DNA of 64,000 nucleotides from Deltaproteobacteria bacterium (GCA_016219185.1 JACRBZ010000066.1:124001-188000), one strand, 5' to 3'. Positions 25,669-34,870 are shown, counted from the first letter of the stretch. A program made the numbers and translations. The notes: generated by a model from the letters alone, not told the origin.

Positions 25669-27208
25669 AGAAACATACGCCGGCGGTATCAAGGAAATCA
25701 CTTTGGGCCAAGGCCCCAAGGCGGTGACCGTCGGAGGAGAAACCTGCTACCCGTTTTATCAGTTTGAAGGCAAGATGGCCAATAAACCCAGAATCGCTAT
25801 GGAAGTCTGGGATATCACGCCGGAAGACTGGGCCGAAGCTGCGCTATCACCATTCAAGGATGTGGTCTCGGACCCGGCAGCCTGGGCGAAAAAATGCGTG
25901 GATCAGTTTGGGGCGGAAATGATCGTTCTTCAACTGAAGAGCGTCGATCCCAATTCAAATAATGCCAGTCCGGAGGAAGCGGCTGCAACCGTCAAAAAAG
26001 TTCTGGCAGCCATTGATGTTCCGCTGATTGTCTGGGGCTGTGCCAATGCCCAGAAAGATGAAGCGGTGTTTAAGAAAGTCGCCGAGGAATGCCAGGGCGC
26101 AAATCTGGTTTTGGGCCCGGTTGAAGATAAAAACCACAAGGGGATCGGGGCCGCGGCCATGGGTTATGGTCACACCGTAATTTCCTCCTCTCCCATCGAT
26201 GTCAACCTTGCCAAGCAGATCAACATCCTCCTTGAAAATCTGGGAATGCCTTCCAGCCGCATGATCATTGATCCCACCACCGGCGGTCTGGGCTATGGCC
26301 TGGAATATTCCTACTCCGTGATGGAGCGTCTCCGGATGGCTGCCATGGCCCAGGGAGATGACAAACTTCAGCTTCCCCTGATCAATAATCTGGGAAACGA
26401 GGTGTGGAAGTGTAAAGAAGCCAAGCAGACGGCTGCCGACGCCCCGACCCTGGGAGATCCTGAAAAACGCGGGATCCTGATGGAAGCTGTGGGTGCTGTC
26501 ACCTATCTGATGGCAGGTTCCGATATTCTCATCATGCGGCATCCAGAGGCCATCCGCATGGCCAAAGCCTTTATTGGCCTTGTGGCTGATGGTGGCTCGG
26601 CTGCAAGTGTTGCGCCGATCAAGAAACAACTGGATGATGTGAACCTGAACCTTGCGGCCCTGTCGCCGGCCCCGGACCTGACGATCGAAGAGGACAAGGC
26701 CAAAGTCGCGGCTCCGAAGGCTGCCAAGGCAGAAGCTCCGAAGGCTGCGGAAAAACCCCAGGCCGCGCCTGCTAAAGTCGAGGTCAAGGCCGCACCGCAA
26801 CCCGCAGCCAAGCCTGCCGCAGCGCCTGCGGCGGACACCGCTGCTCTGGAAGCCAAAGCCAAGGCAGACGCCGAAGCCAAGGCCAAATCCGACGCAGAAG
26901 CAGCAGCCAAGTCAGCATCCGCCGCAAAAGCCAAGCTGGAAGCCGATGCCAAGGCCAAAACCGATGCAGAAGCCAGGGTGAAGGCAGAGGTGGACGCCAA
27001 AGCCAAAGCCGATGCCGCAGCAGCAGTTGCCAAACGTGAGGCAGAAGAAGACGCCATTCGTCAGCAAAGAGCCAAAGAGCGGGAAGCCCGCATGGCCGAA
27101 CACCAGGCTGCAACCGGTGAGGCCATTTCCCTGACGCCGGCTGCCGTGCAAAAGACGGCTTCTGAAAAAATCCTGGAACAACTGAATCGAATTCATCGCA
27201 GGATCTGA
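25649..27208 (+). CDS. acsD: Corrinoid/iron-sulfur protein small subunit (acetyl-CoA decarbonylase/synthase delta) with Ala/Lys-rich tail
   Basis: A 519-residue protein. Residues 1 to about 344 match the TIM-barrel small subunit of the corrinoid/iron-sulfur protein (CdhD/AcsD): GGETCYPFYQFEGKMANKPR near the start, PLIVWGCANAQKDEAVF, MIIDPTTGGLGYGLEYSY and GSDILIMRHPEAI. It forms a heterodimer with AcsC that carries the methyl group to acetyl-CoA synthase. From about 345 on comes a Pro/Ala/Lys-rich linker and then a long A/K/E/D helix-forming stretch, ending KILEQLNRIHRRI; the Moorella subunit stops near 323 residues. The start is TTG at 25649 with GAAGGAGGT six bases upstream. First gene of acsD-acsA-acsB-acsC-acsE. 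Confidence 0.92.
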   Translation: MGLDIFKETYAGGIKEITLGQGPKAVTVGGETCYPFYQFEGKMANKPRIAMEVWDITPEDWAEAALSPFKDVVSDPAAWAKKCVDQFGAEMIVLQLKSVDPNSNNASPEEAAATVKKVLAAIDVPLIVWGCANAQKDEAVFKKVAEECQGANLVLGPVEDKNHKGIGAAAMGYGHTVISSSPIDVNLAKQINILLENLGMPSSRMIIDPTTGGLGYGLEYSYSVMERLRMAAMAQGDDKLQLPLINNLGNEVWKCKEAKQTAADAPTLGDPEKRGILMEAVGAVTYLMAGSDILIMRHPEAIRMAKAFIGLVADGGSAASVAPIKKQLDDVNLNLAALSPAPDLTIEEDKAKVAAPKAAKAEAPKAAEKPQAAPAKVEVKAAPQPAAKPAAAPAADTAALEAKAKADAEAKAKSDAEAAAKSASAAKAKLEADAKAKTDAEARVKAEVDAKAKADAAAAVAKREAEEDAIRQQRAKEREARMAEHQAATGEAISLTPAAVQKTASEKILEQLNRIHRRI

Positions 27209-27222
27209 TAACGACAACGCCG

Positions 27223-27257
27223 TCTGGCAATTGTTTTTTAACGCCAGCATTGCCAGA
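27223..27257 (+). repeat. Stem-loop between acsD and acsA
   Basis: TCTGGCAAT (27223-27231) pairs perfectly with ATTGCCAGA (27249-27257) across a 17-base loop that includes a T-run. Confidence 0.55.
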
Positions 27258-27286
27258 ATATCCATAATAATGAGGAGAACCTCAAA

Positions 27287-29344
27287 ATGGCAGAAGAGAC
27301 CAAATTGAAAAAAGTAGTGGAAGCCAAAGAAGTAAAAGAAGCCAAAGCGCCCAAACTGGCCGATCCGGTTGCCGCATCCATTGATATTGCGACCCAGGAG
27401 ATGATCCGCCGGGCACAGGAACTGGGCGTTGAAACAGTGTTTGATCGGGCTGTATCCATGAAGCCCTGTAATATCGGCATTCAGGGAACCTGCTGCAAAA
27501 ACTGCGCAATGGGCCCTTGCCGTCTGCCGTTGACCAAATCCGACACAGACGGTCCGGATGAGCGCAAAGGCCTTTGCGGAGCAACCGCCAATACCATTGC
27601 CGCCCGCAACTTTGCCCGCATGGTGGCTGCCGGCGCATCTGCCCACTCGGACCATGGTCGAGGCGTGGCAGAAGTATTCATGTCCGTTGCCAAGAAAGAA
27701 ACCAACGATTACAAAATCAAGGATCCGCAGAAACTTCTCTCCATTGCGCCCTATTTGGATGTGGCCACAACTGTTGAAGTCGACGGCAAAACCGTTGACA
27801 GGGATCTGGACGAAATCGCCCTGGAAGTGGCTGAAAACGCTCTGAATGAATGGGGGAAATCATCCGGTGAGTTGAGGTATCTGAAAAGGGCTCCCGCGCC
27901 CCTGTATGAAAGATGGAAGAAACTTGGCGTTCTGCCCAGAAACATCGACCGGGAAACCGTTGAAATCATGCACCGCACCCACATGGGCGTGGATCAGGAT
28001 TATAAAAACCTGGTCAAGCAGTGTACCCGCTGCGCTCTTGGCGACGGATGGGGCGGATCAATGCTGGCAACCGATCTTCAGGATGTCATGTTCGGAACCC
28101 CGTTTCCGCTTCAGTCCGAGGCCAATCTGGGGATCATGAAGGAAGACCATGTCAACATCATCATTCACGGCCATGAGCCCATTTTGTCCGAAATGATCGT
28201 TGCCGCAGCCCAGTCCAAGGAAATGATTGACTACGCCAAAACCAAAGGCGCCAAGGGCATTCAACTCGGCGGTATCTGCTGCACGGGAAATGAGATCCTT
28301 CAGCGCCACGGCGTTCCGCCCGCAGGCACCTTTCTGCAGCAGGAACTGGCCATTATTACCGGCGCCTGCGACGCCATGGTCGTGGATGTCCAGTGTGTTT
28401 TCCAGAATTTGGCCAATGTTGCCAAATGCTTTCATACCAAACTGATCACCACCCACCCCATCGCCAAGATGGAACAGGACAATGTCATCCATATCGAGTT
28501 TGACGAACACCATGCCATGGAAGATGCCAAACGCATCGTAACGATGTCCATCGATAATTTCACCAACCGAAGAGTCGAAGTCATGATTCCCCGTCAGAAA
28601 GCCACTCAGATCGCGGGCTTTGGTGTGGAATCCATCAAATATCACCTGGGCGGAACCTTCCGCGGCGATTATTACACCCTGAATGACAATATCATCAACG
28701 GTCGCATCCGCGGCATCGCAGGTGTGGTCGGATGCAACAACGCCCGAACCCGCCACAACGAAGCCCATATCGCCATTGTCAAGGAACTGATCAAAAATGA
28801 CGTTATCGTTCTGACCACGGGCTGCAACGGCATTGCCTGCGCCATGGAAGGGCTTCTGTCACCGGAAACCGCGGCCGTTTTCTGCGGACCGGGTCTTGCC
28901 GAAGTCTGCGAAACCGTCGGTATTCCGCCGGTCCTGCATCTTGGCTCCTGCGTGGATAACAGCCGCATCCTTCTGGCCGCTACCGAAGTTGTCAAAGCCG
29001 GGGGTCTGGGCAAGGACATCTGCGATCTGCCCGCGGCCGGAAGCGCGCCCGAATGGATGAGTGAAAAAGCCATCAGCATCGGCCATTATTTTGTGACATC
29101 CGGCGTCTATACCGTGTTCGGCCTTCACCTGCCGATGAGCGGCGCGCCGGTTTTCCAGGACTACATGTACAATGAACTGGAAAAGATTTACGGCGGGATG
29201 TGGGACTGCGAAGCCGATCCCATTAAACATGCCCATAAGATGATTGCGCATATTGACAAGAAGCGCAAAGCCCTTGGCATTGACAAGGCCAGGGAGCGCG
29301 TGCTGATGGATATGGCGGACCGCCAGAAACTGGAATCCGCTTAA
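27287..29344 (+). CDS. acsA: Anaerobic carbon monoxide dehydrogenase catalytic subunit
   Basis: A 685-residue Ni-Fe-S carbon monoxide dehydrogenase that interconverts CO2 and CO in the Wood-Ljungdahl pathway. The cluster D/B cysteines are Cys61, Cys69, Cys70, Cys73, Cys78 and Cys97 in PCNIGIQGTCCKNCAMGPC and KGLCGATA. Further typical blocks are IQLGGICCTGNEILQRHGV, VVDVQCVFQNLA, GVVGCNNARTRHNE, LTTGCNGIACA and LHLGSCVDNSRI, which carry the C-cluster ligands. A Lys/Ala-rich N-terminal stretch of about 25 residues precedes the conserved start. It forms a complex with AcsB, encoded next. In a sulfate reducer it may run in the oxidative direction. GAGGAG lies upstream of the ATG. Confidence 0.96.
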   Translation: MAEETKLKKVVEAKEVKEAKAPKLADPVAASIDIATQEMIRRAQELGVETVFDRAVSMKPCNIGIQGTCCKNCAMGPCRLPLTKSDTDGPDERKGLCGATANTIAARNFARMVAAGASAHSDHGRGVAEVFMSVAKKETNDYKIKDPQKLLSIAPYLDVATTVEVDGKTVDRDLDEIALEVAENALNEWGKSSGELRYLKRAPAPLYERWKKLGVLPRNIDRETVEIMHRTHMGVDQDYKNLVKQCTRCALGDGWGGSMLATDLQDVMFGTPFPLQSEANLGIMKEDHVNIIIHGHEPILSEMIVAAAQSKEMIDYAKTKGAKGIQLGGICCTGNEILQRHGVPPAGTFLQQELAIITGACDAMVVDVQCVFQNLANVAKCFHTKLITTHPIAKMEQDNVIHIEFDEHHAMEDAKRIVTMSIDNFTNRRVEVMIPRQKATQIAGFGVESIKYHLGGTFRGDYYTLNDNIINGRIRGIAGVVGCNNARTRHNEAHIAIVKELIKNDVIVLTTGCNGIACAMEGLLSPETAAVFCGPGLAEVCETVGIPPVLHLGSCVDNSRILLAATEVVKAGGLGKDICDLPAAGSAPEWMSEKAISIGHYFVTSGVYTVFGLHLPMSGAPVFQDYMYNELEKIYGGMWDCEADPIKHAHKMIAHIDKKRKALGIDKARERVLMDMADRQKLESA

Positions 29345-29356
29345 TCTGGAAATTCG

Positions 29357-29385
29357 GGGGAAATGCATGAGATCGGCATTTTCCC
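29357..29385 (+). repeat. Stem-loop between acsA and acsB
   Basis: GGGGAAATGC (29357-29366) and GCATTTTCCC (29376-29385) pair over 10 bases with one G-U pair and a 9-base loop. Confidence 0.5.
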
Positions 29386-29434
29386 ATGCCGTTATTTGAG
29401 TTCAATCTAAATCCTCAACGAAGGAGGAGTTTCT

Positions 29435-31651
29435 ATGTCAAGACTAGTTGCATTTGCAGCCATTCAGGGCGGCTATAATATTGTCTCGAAAGTTGAAGGT
29501 AAATATAAAAAGGCTCTGGCGACCTATAATGCCGACACCAAAGTCGGATTTCCCAACACAGCCTATTATCTGCCTGTTATTTACTCCCTTCTGGGCATGA
29601 AGGTCGAAACCCTGGAAGACATGAAAAAGCCGCTGGATTTTGCCCGCGGTCTGTTGCCCCCGCATGTCAAGGGCTCTCATCATCTGCCCTATCTGGGGCC
29701 ATTGCTGGATGCCGGCATGGCCGCGCTGCTGGCGTTTGAAATCGAAGAGGCCCTTCGGTACCTGACGGATCCGGGGTATTATCTCCATTCGGAAGACATT
29801 GATGAGGCCAGCGGCAAGATCTGGCTGGGCGCAGCCGATGACACGGTGTTCAGAAAACGCGGCGTGGAGTTTGTGGATGGTTCCGCACCCGGTTTTGCCG
29901 CCATCGTGGGCGCAGCCCCCAGCCCTGAAATCGCCAAAATGATCGTTGAAGAATATCAGAAACGCAGTCTTTATATTTTTCTTGCCGCCAACCAGAACGG
30001 TACCACGGTTGCCGAGCAGTTGATTGAAGCCGGGGTTCAGATCGGCTGGAATACCCGTATCGTTCCCTTTGGTCCGGATATTTCATCCGCCATTTTTGCC
30101 CTTGGCTTTGCCAACCGCGCGGCCATGGCCTTCGGCGGGATCAAACCCGGCGACTACAAGACCATGCTGCTCTACAACAAAAACCGGATTTTTGCTTTTG
30201 TCAATGCCCTCGGCGATGTGAATGCGGAATGGGCCGCAGCGGCTGCCGGCTGCGTCAACTGGGGTTTTCCGACCCTGGCCGACACCGATATCCCGGAAAT
30301 TCTGCCGACCGGTATCTGTACCTACGAGCATGTCGTGGCCAATGTCAAACATGACGAAATGGTTCAGAAGTCCGTTGAAGTCCGCGGTTTGAAGGTCACG
30401 GTTTCCAAGATCGATATTCCCTGCGCATTCGGCCCGGCATATGAGGGCGAGCGCGTCAGAGGCGCGGATCTGTACTGTCAGTGCGGCGGTGGCAAGACCC
30501 AGTGCACCGAGCTGGTAAAAATGGCTGAAATGGGTGAAATTGAAGATGGAAAAGTCACTGTTGTCGGCCCGGATCTGAAAGATGTGAAGATAGGCGGCAC
30601 TTTCTCCCTGGGCATTTATGTTCAGGTAGCGGGACGGGAATTCCAGACCGATTTTGAACCCATTCTGGAGCGCCAGATCCACCATCTCATCAACTATATT
30701 CAGGGCATCATGCACATCGGACAGCGCGATATCTCCTGGGTCCGTGTCGGCAAGGCGGCAGTGGAAAAAGGCTTCTCCCTGAAAGATATCGGGGTTGTAC
30801 TTCACGCCAAGTTCCATCAGGATTTCGGAAAGATTCTGGACAAGGTTCAGGTCACGCTTTTCACCAACAAGGACGATGTGGACAAGATCACGGCCCGCGC
30901 CCGCGCCGAATACAAGACGCGGGATGAACGCGTCGAGAAGATGACGGATGAAGGCGAGGAAATTTTCTACTCCTGTACGCTGTGCCAGTCTTTTGCACCC
31001 AACCATGTCTGCACCGTCAGCCCGGAGCGAACCGGCCTCTGCGGCGCATACAACTGGATGGACTGCAAGGCCTCCTTTGAAATCAATCCCACGGGCCCCA
31101 ATCAGCCCATTGAAAAAGGGGAATGCCTGGATACAGTACTGGGACAGTTCCAGGGCGTGAATGAATTTATCAAGAAAGCCTCCCGCGGAGCCGTGGAACG
31201 TTATAATCTTTACTCCATGGTCACCGATCCCATGACCACCTGCGGTTGCTGCGAATGTATCGCTGCAACGCTTCCCACCTGCAACGGCGTCATGACCGTC
31301 GGCCGCGACTATGCCGGCGAGACACCTTGCGGCATGAAATTCACCACCCTGGCCGGTGTCATGGGTGGCGGGGCATCCTCACCGGGATTTGTCGGCCATT
31401 CCAAATACAACATTACCCAGAAAAAATTCATCAAGGGTGATGGTGGGCTTCAACGCATGGTCTGGATGCCGAAGATGCTGAAAGAAGAGCTGAAAGAAAG
31501 AATCGTCAAACGCGGAGAAGATATGGGGATTCCCAATTTCTACGATATGATCGCCGACGAAACCGTGGGCATCACCGAAGAAGAAATTCTGCCCTTTCTC
31601 CAGGAAAAAGGCCATCCGGCCCTGTCCATGCCTTCGATCATCGGAGGTTGA
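29435..31651 (+). CDS. acsB: Acetyl-CoA synthase (CO-methylating), full-length bacterial type
   Basis: A 738-residue enzyme that condenses CO, a methyl group from the corrinoid protein and CoA into acetyl-CoA, or the reverse. The A-cluster ligands are all present: Cys514, Cys517, Cys526 and Cys536 (SCTLCQSF and following) and the Cys603-Gly604-Cys605 motif for the distal nickel, at a constant offset of 8 from the Moorella numbering. The N-terminal CODH-interaction domain (about 300 residues) is present, unlike the short archaeal CdhC. AAGGAGGAG is upstream of the ATG. Third gene of the operon. Confidence 0.96.
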   Translation: MSRLVAFAAIQGGYNIVSKVEGKYKKALATYNADTKVGFPNTAYYLPVIYSLLGMKVETLEDMKKPLDFARGLLPPHVKGSHHLPYLGPLLDAGMAALLAFEIEEALRYLTDPGYYLHSEDIDEASGKIWLGAADDTVFRKRGVEFVDGSAPGFAAIVGAAPSPEIAKMIVEEYQKRSLYIFLAANQNGTTVAEQLIEAGVQIGWNTRIVPFGPDISSAIFALGFANRAAMAFGGIKPGDYKTMLLYNKNRIFAFVNALGDVNAEWAAAAAGCVNWGFPTLADTDIPEILPTGICTYEHVVANVKHDEMVQKSVEVRGLKVTVSKIDIPCAFGPAYEGERVRGADLYCQCGGGKTQCTELVKMAEMGEIEDGKVTVVGPDLKDVKIGGTFSLGIYVQVAGREFQTDFEPILERQIHHLINYIQGIMHIGQRDISWVRVGKAAVEKGFSLKDIGVVLHAKFHQDFGKILDKVQVTLFTNKDDVDKITARARAEYKTRDERVEKMTDEGEEIFYSCTLCQSFAPNHVCTVSPERTGLCGAYNWMDCKASFEINPTGPNQPIEKGECLDTVLGQFQGVNEFIKKASRGAVERYNLYSMVTDPMTTCGCCECIAATLPTCNGVMTVGRDYAGETPCGMKFTTLAGVMGGGASSPGFVGHSKYNITQKKFIKGDGGLQRMVWMPKMLKEELKERIVKRGEDMGIPNFYDMIADETVGITEEEILPFLQEKGHPALSMPSIIGG

Positions 31652-31683
31652 TGGGCCGCGGTTTCATGGACTTGAAGTCTGAC

Positions 31684-31715
31684 CCCAAGGCTGTGCGAGT
31701 CTCGATAGCCTTGGG
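31684..31715 (+). repeat. Stem-loop 1 between acsB and acsC
   Basis: CCCAAGGCT (31684-31692) pairs perfectly with AGCCTTGGG (31707-31715), loop of 14 bases. No T-run follows. Confidence 0.55.
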
Positions 31716-31781
31716 TTATCGGCTTTGGTCTTTAAGCCTGCTTTTTTGTATGGTGGTTTCAAACGCCAACAACATTTCCGG

Positions 31782-31804
31782 ACGCCAATGACCCTCATTG
31801 GCGT
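31782..31804 (+). repeat. Stem-loop 2 directly upstream of acsC
   Basis: ACGCCAATGA and TCATTGGCGT form a perfect 10-base stem with a CCC loop, ending 29 bases before the acsC start codon. Confidence 0.6.
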
Positions 31805-31833
31805 TCCTGGTGAATACAAATAAGGAGATAACA

Positions 31834-33174
31834 ATGGCATTAACCGGTATTCAGATTTTCAAACTTCTGCCGAAAACCAACTGCAAGGAATGCGGGGTTC
31901 CAACCTGTCTGGCATTCGCCATGAACCTGGCGTCGGGCAAGGCGGAACTGGATAGCTGTCCCTATGTATCCGAAGAAGCCAGAGAGAAACTGGCTGAAGC
32001 CTCTGCCCCGCCCATTCGGCCTGTGGCCATCGGAAAAGGGGTTCGGGCATTGACTTCAGGCGGAGAAACCGTTCTGTACCGCCATGAGAAAACTTTTTTT
32101 AACAAAACCGGTCTTGCAGCACTGGTCGGGTCCGATATTCCGCTTGCCGATCTTAAGACCAAATTAACCGTATGGAACGCTTTCCAGTATGAACGCGTTG
32201 GGCTGAACCTGCGGCCCGAGCTGATCGCCTTGAAAGATGTTACCGGCGACAAGGCGGCTTTTGCGGAAAAAGCCAAACTGATTGCCGAAACATCGGAATT
32301 CAACCTGGTCCTGATGACCGGCGATGCCGATGTCATGAAGGCAGGCATCGAGGTCAGCAAATTCAAAAAACCCCTGATGTATGCGGCGACAGCAGCAACC
32401 GTCGATGCATTCGGCGCTCTGGCCAAGGAAAACAATCTGCCCCTTGCTGTGAAGGCGGATTCTGTTGATGCGCTGATTCCCCTGACTACCAAGCTGACGG
32501 GAATGGGACTGAAGGACCTTATCATCGATTCCGGATCCAGAGAGATGAAGCAGGCCCTGGAAGACCAGGTGGTGATTCGTCGGGCTGCTTTAAAACAAGG
32601 CAACCGGGCGCTGGGATTCCCCACCATTACCTTTCCCTGTGAAATGGCGTCCAATCTTGAAATGGAAACCCTGATCGCAGGGATGTTCATCGCAAAATAC
32701 GGTGCCATAGTTGTGCTGTCCGATTTCAAGGGTGAATCCGTATTTCCGCTGCTTTTGGAACGGCTCAATATCTTTACAGACCCGCAACGTCCAATGACCG
32801 TTACCGAAGGCATTTACGAAATCGGCAGTCCGAACGAAAACTCGCCGGTTCTGGTGACCACCAACTTTGCCCTCACCTATTTTATCGTATCCGGTGAGAT
32901 TGAAGGCAGCAGGGTTCCGGCATGGCTTCTGATCAAGGATTCCGAAGGTCTGTCGGTCATGACGGCTTGGGCCGCCGGCAAGTTCTCCGGCGATGATGTC
33001 GGCATGTTTGTCAAGAAATGCGGAATAATGGATAAAGTAAAGCATAAGGAATTGATTATCCCGGGTTATGCAGCAGCCATAGCCGGTGATGTGGAAGAAG
33101 AACTCACGGGTTGGACGATCACGGTCGGCCCCAGAGAAGCAGCCCATATCCCGGCGTTTTTAAAGGCCAGATGA
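31834..33174 (+). CDS. acsC: Corrinoid/iron-sulfur protein large subunit (acetyl-CoA decarbonylase/synthase gamma)
   Basis: A 446-residue protein with the N-terminal 4Fe-4S motif Cys17, Cys20, Cys25 and Cys42 (TNCKECGVPTCLAFA ... DSCPY), a central TIM barrel and a C-terminal cobamide-binding domain (PGYAAAIAGDVEEELTGWTITVGPREA). With AcsD it accepts the methyl group from methyl-tetrahydrofolate on cobalt and passes it to AcsB. The ATG at 31834 follows AAGGAG; an open extension to 31798 runs through a stem-loop and is not used. Fourth gene of the operon. Confidence 0.94.
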   Translation: MALTGIQIFKLLPKTNCKECGVPTCLAFAMNLASGKAELDSCPYVSEEAREKLAEASAPPIRPVAIGKGVRALTSGGETVLYRHEKTFFNKTGLAALVGSDIPLADLKTKLTVWNAFQYERVGLNLRPELIALKDVTGDKAAFAEKAKLIAETSEFNLVLMTGDADVMKAGIEVSKFKKPLMYAATAATVDAFGALAKENNLPLAVKADSVDALIPLTTKLTGMGLKDLIIDSGSREMKQALEDQVVIRRAALKQGNRALGFPTITFPCEMASNLEMETLIAGMFIAKYGAIVVLSDFKGESVFPLLLERLNIFTDPQRPMTVTEGIYEIGSPNENSPVLVTTNFALTYFIVSGEIEGSRVPAWLLIKDSEGLSVMTAWAAGKFSGDDVGMFVKKCGIMDKVKHKELIIPGYAAAIAGDVEEELTGWTITVGPREAAHIPAFLKAR

Positions 33175-33201
33175 TCCATTTTCCCGAAAAGGGGTAGAAA
33201 A

Positions 33202-33243
33202 CCCGGATTTCAGGGCAGACCCGTGTCTGCTCTGAAATCCGGG
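33202..33243 (+). repeat. Long stem-loop between acsC and acsE
   Basis: A 19-base-pair stem (33202-33220 with 33225-33243; 18 Watson-Crick pairs and one G-U) closed by a CCGT loop. It is the strongest hairpin in the operon and has no T-run behind it. Confidence 0.7.
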
Positions 33244-33301
33244 CTGGGCGGACGCAGAGGTCTTTGCCCTTACCCTCACCATTTTCACCCAAGGAGGTAG
33301 T

Positions 33302-34183
33302 ATGTATCTAATTGGCGAAAGCTTGAATGTTATCAACACGAAAATTGGCCGGGCATATAAAGAACGGGATCCCAAACCCATTCAAGAAGAAGCCCTGTTC
33401 CAAAAGTCAAAGGGAATGGATTATATTGACATCAATCTGGGTCCGGCCAAAAAAGACGGACCGGATCTGATGCCCTGGGTGGTTCAGGTGGTTCAGGAAG
33501 TCGTGGACGATATTCCATTGGTCCTGGATACCTCCAACATCGACGCCATTGAAGCCGCATTGAAGGTCTGCAAGCTTCCCCCGATTATCAACTCCATCAT
33601 GTGCCGACCGGCGCGATATGAGCGGATGATACCGATCGCCGCCGAGTATAATGCGGATTTTATCGCCCTGATGTGGGGTCCGGAAGGTCTGCCCCGGGAC
33701 GAAAACGAACGGGCCGCGCTTTGCGTGGAACTGCTTTATGCGGCCAATGAGGCCGGTATCCCCAATGAAAAGATCTGGGTTGACGGGATTGTTACACCGG
33801 TAAACATTCAGCAGCCGCAGGCCATCAGCCTGATGAATTTTCAGGCCATGATTCAGGACATTGCCCCGGGCGCCAAAAGCACCTGCGGTCTGTCCAACAT
33901 TTCCAATGGCCCGCCGACACATCTGCGGCCCATTTTGAATCAGACCTATATGGTCATGCTCCAGAAATACGGGATGTATTCGGTGATCTCCGATCCCCAG
34001 GATTTCCAGCTTACAGCCATTGCCAAGGGAGAACGTCAGGATATCGTGGATATGATTTATGGCATCATGGACGGCAATCAGCCGAATATGGCCGGCCTTT
34101 CCAAGGAAATGCAGGATTACGCCAAAACCACCAACGTTATTTTAGGAAACGTTCTGTACTCGGACTCCTGGCTCGAGGTATAG
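33302..34183 (+). CDS. acsE: Methyltetrahydrofolate:corrinoid/iron-sulfur protein methyltransferase
   Basis: A 293-residue pterin-binding (dihydropteroate-synthase-like) TIM barrel. It begins MYLIGESLNVINTKIGRAY and has DYIDINLGPAKKDG, PLVLDTSNIDAIEAAL, INSIMCRPARYERM and STCGLSNISNGPP, the pattern of AcsE/MetH-type methyltransferases that use methyltetrahydrofolate. It transfers the methyl group to AcsC/AcsD. AAGGAGG lies just before the ATG. Last gene of the acetyl-CoA operon and followed by a terminator-like hairpin. Confidence 0.92.
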   Translation: MYLIGESLNVINTKIGRAYKERDPKPIQEEALFQKSKGMDYIDINLGPAKKDGPDLMPWVVQVVQEVVDDIPLVLDTSNIDAIEAALKVCKLPPIINSIMCRPARYERMIPIAAEYNADFIALMWGPEGLPRDENERAALCVELLYAANEAGIPNEKIWVDGIVTPVNIQQPQAISLMNFQAMIQDIAPGAKSTCGLSNISNGPPTHLRPILNQTYMVMLQKYGMYSVISDPQDFQLTAIAKGERQDIVDMIYGIMDGNQPNMAGLSKEMQDYAKTTNVILGNVLYSDSWLEV

Positions 34184-34207
34184 ATTTCATTTTTCATCAC
34201 CGCATTC

Positions 34208-34231
34208 AAAGCCCCGGATCAGCGGGGCTTT
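34208..34231 (+). terminator. Terminator-like hairpin after acsE
   Basis: AAAGCCCCG (34208-34216) pairs with CGGGGCTTT (34223-34231), loop GATCAG; a short weak T-rich stretch follows (GTAGTTT). Confidence 0.65.
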
Positions 34232-34258
34232 GTAGTTTATGGAATAAGGTAATTTTCT

Positions 34259-34870
34259 ATGCCCCGCATTGATGATTATTATAATGCTGCAAAAATTGCG
34301 ATTGAAGCGCTCTGCCGGGAATCTTCGAAAGATATTCTGAAACGGTCCGGATTTGAGGCCGATGTAAATGGGATTTGCATTCCTTTCCTGAGCAGGTCCT
34401 ACAGCATCCGCTTCCCCGATTTCGTCTTCAGCGATACGGACACAGACCCCAAGGATGTCCCGATCCAGGAGCAGGTCTTGATTCTCCATTATCTCCAGGC
34501 CCGGGGTATCCAATTTCCAACCGGTAACTGGATTGCTTATCGCGAAATTCAGGGCGCATCTTTTTATTTCAGCGCCTTTGTCAAGCGTGCCATCGATCCC
34601 CTGAAGAAAACCTTCGGCTCGAACATTCAGGGACTTGTCAAGGCTGCCGAACGACTCGGCGGGCAGCCCATTCCCGCTGGAGACGCCGGATTTGAATTCC
34701 GTATCCTTCCCCGAATTCCGATTCAACTCATCCTCTGGGAAGGCGATGCGGAGTTTCCTCCCGAGGCCAACATCCTCTTTGACGAGACCATCGGTGATAT
34801 CCTTTCACCCGAAGATGTCGCATGGCTTGCAGGCATGCTGGTGTATCGGCTGATGGCGCTAAGCAGGTAG
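34259..34870 (+). CDS. DUF3786-like protein
   Basis: A 203-residue soluble protein that I recognise as DUF3786-like, from PIQEQVLILHYLQARGIQFPTGNWIAYREIQGASFYFSAF and the closing IQLILWEGDAEFPPEANILFDETIGDILSPEDVAWLAGML. The family has no established function but tends to occur in anaerobes with the acetyl-CoA pathway; here it directly follows acsE, which suggests a link to corrinoid or C1 chemistry (inference). No metal-binding cysteine cluster is present (one Cys near residue 19, one in GICIPF). AAGG lies ten bases before the ATG. Confidence 0.65.
   Translation: MPRIDDYYNAAKIAIEALCRESSKDILKRSGFEADVNGICIPFLSRSYSIRFPDFVFSDTDTDPKDVPIQEQVLILHYLQARGIQFPTGNWIAYREIQGASFYFSAFVKRAIDPLKKTFGSNIQGLVKAAERLGGQPIPAGDAGFEFRILPRIPIQLILWEGDAEFPPEANILFDETIGDILSPEDVAWLAGMLVYRLMALSR

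Noticed and set aside
26503..27057. Alanine/serine-rich minus-strand frame opposite the acsD tail
   Set aside because: Its low complexity simply mirrors the repetitive Ala/Lys codons of the acsD tail.
30083..31006. Minus-strand frame of 307 codons opposite acsB
   Set aside because: Antisense shadow of acetyl-CoA synthase.
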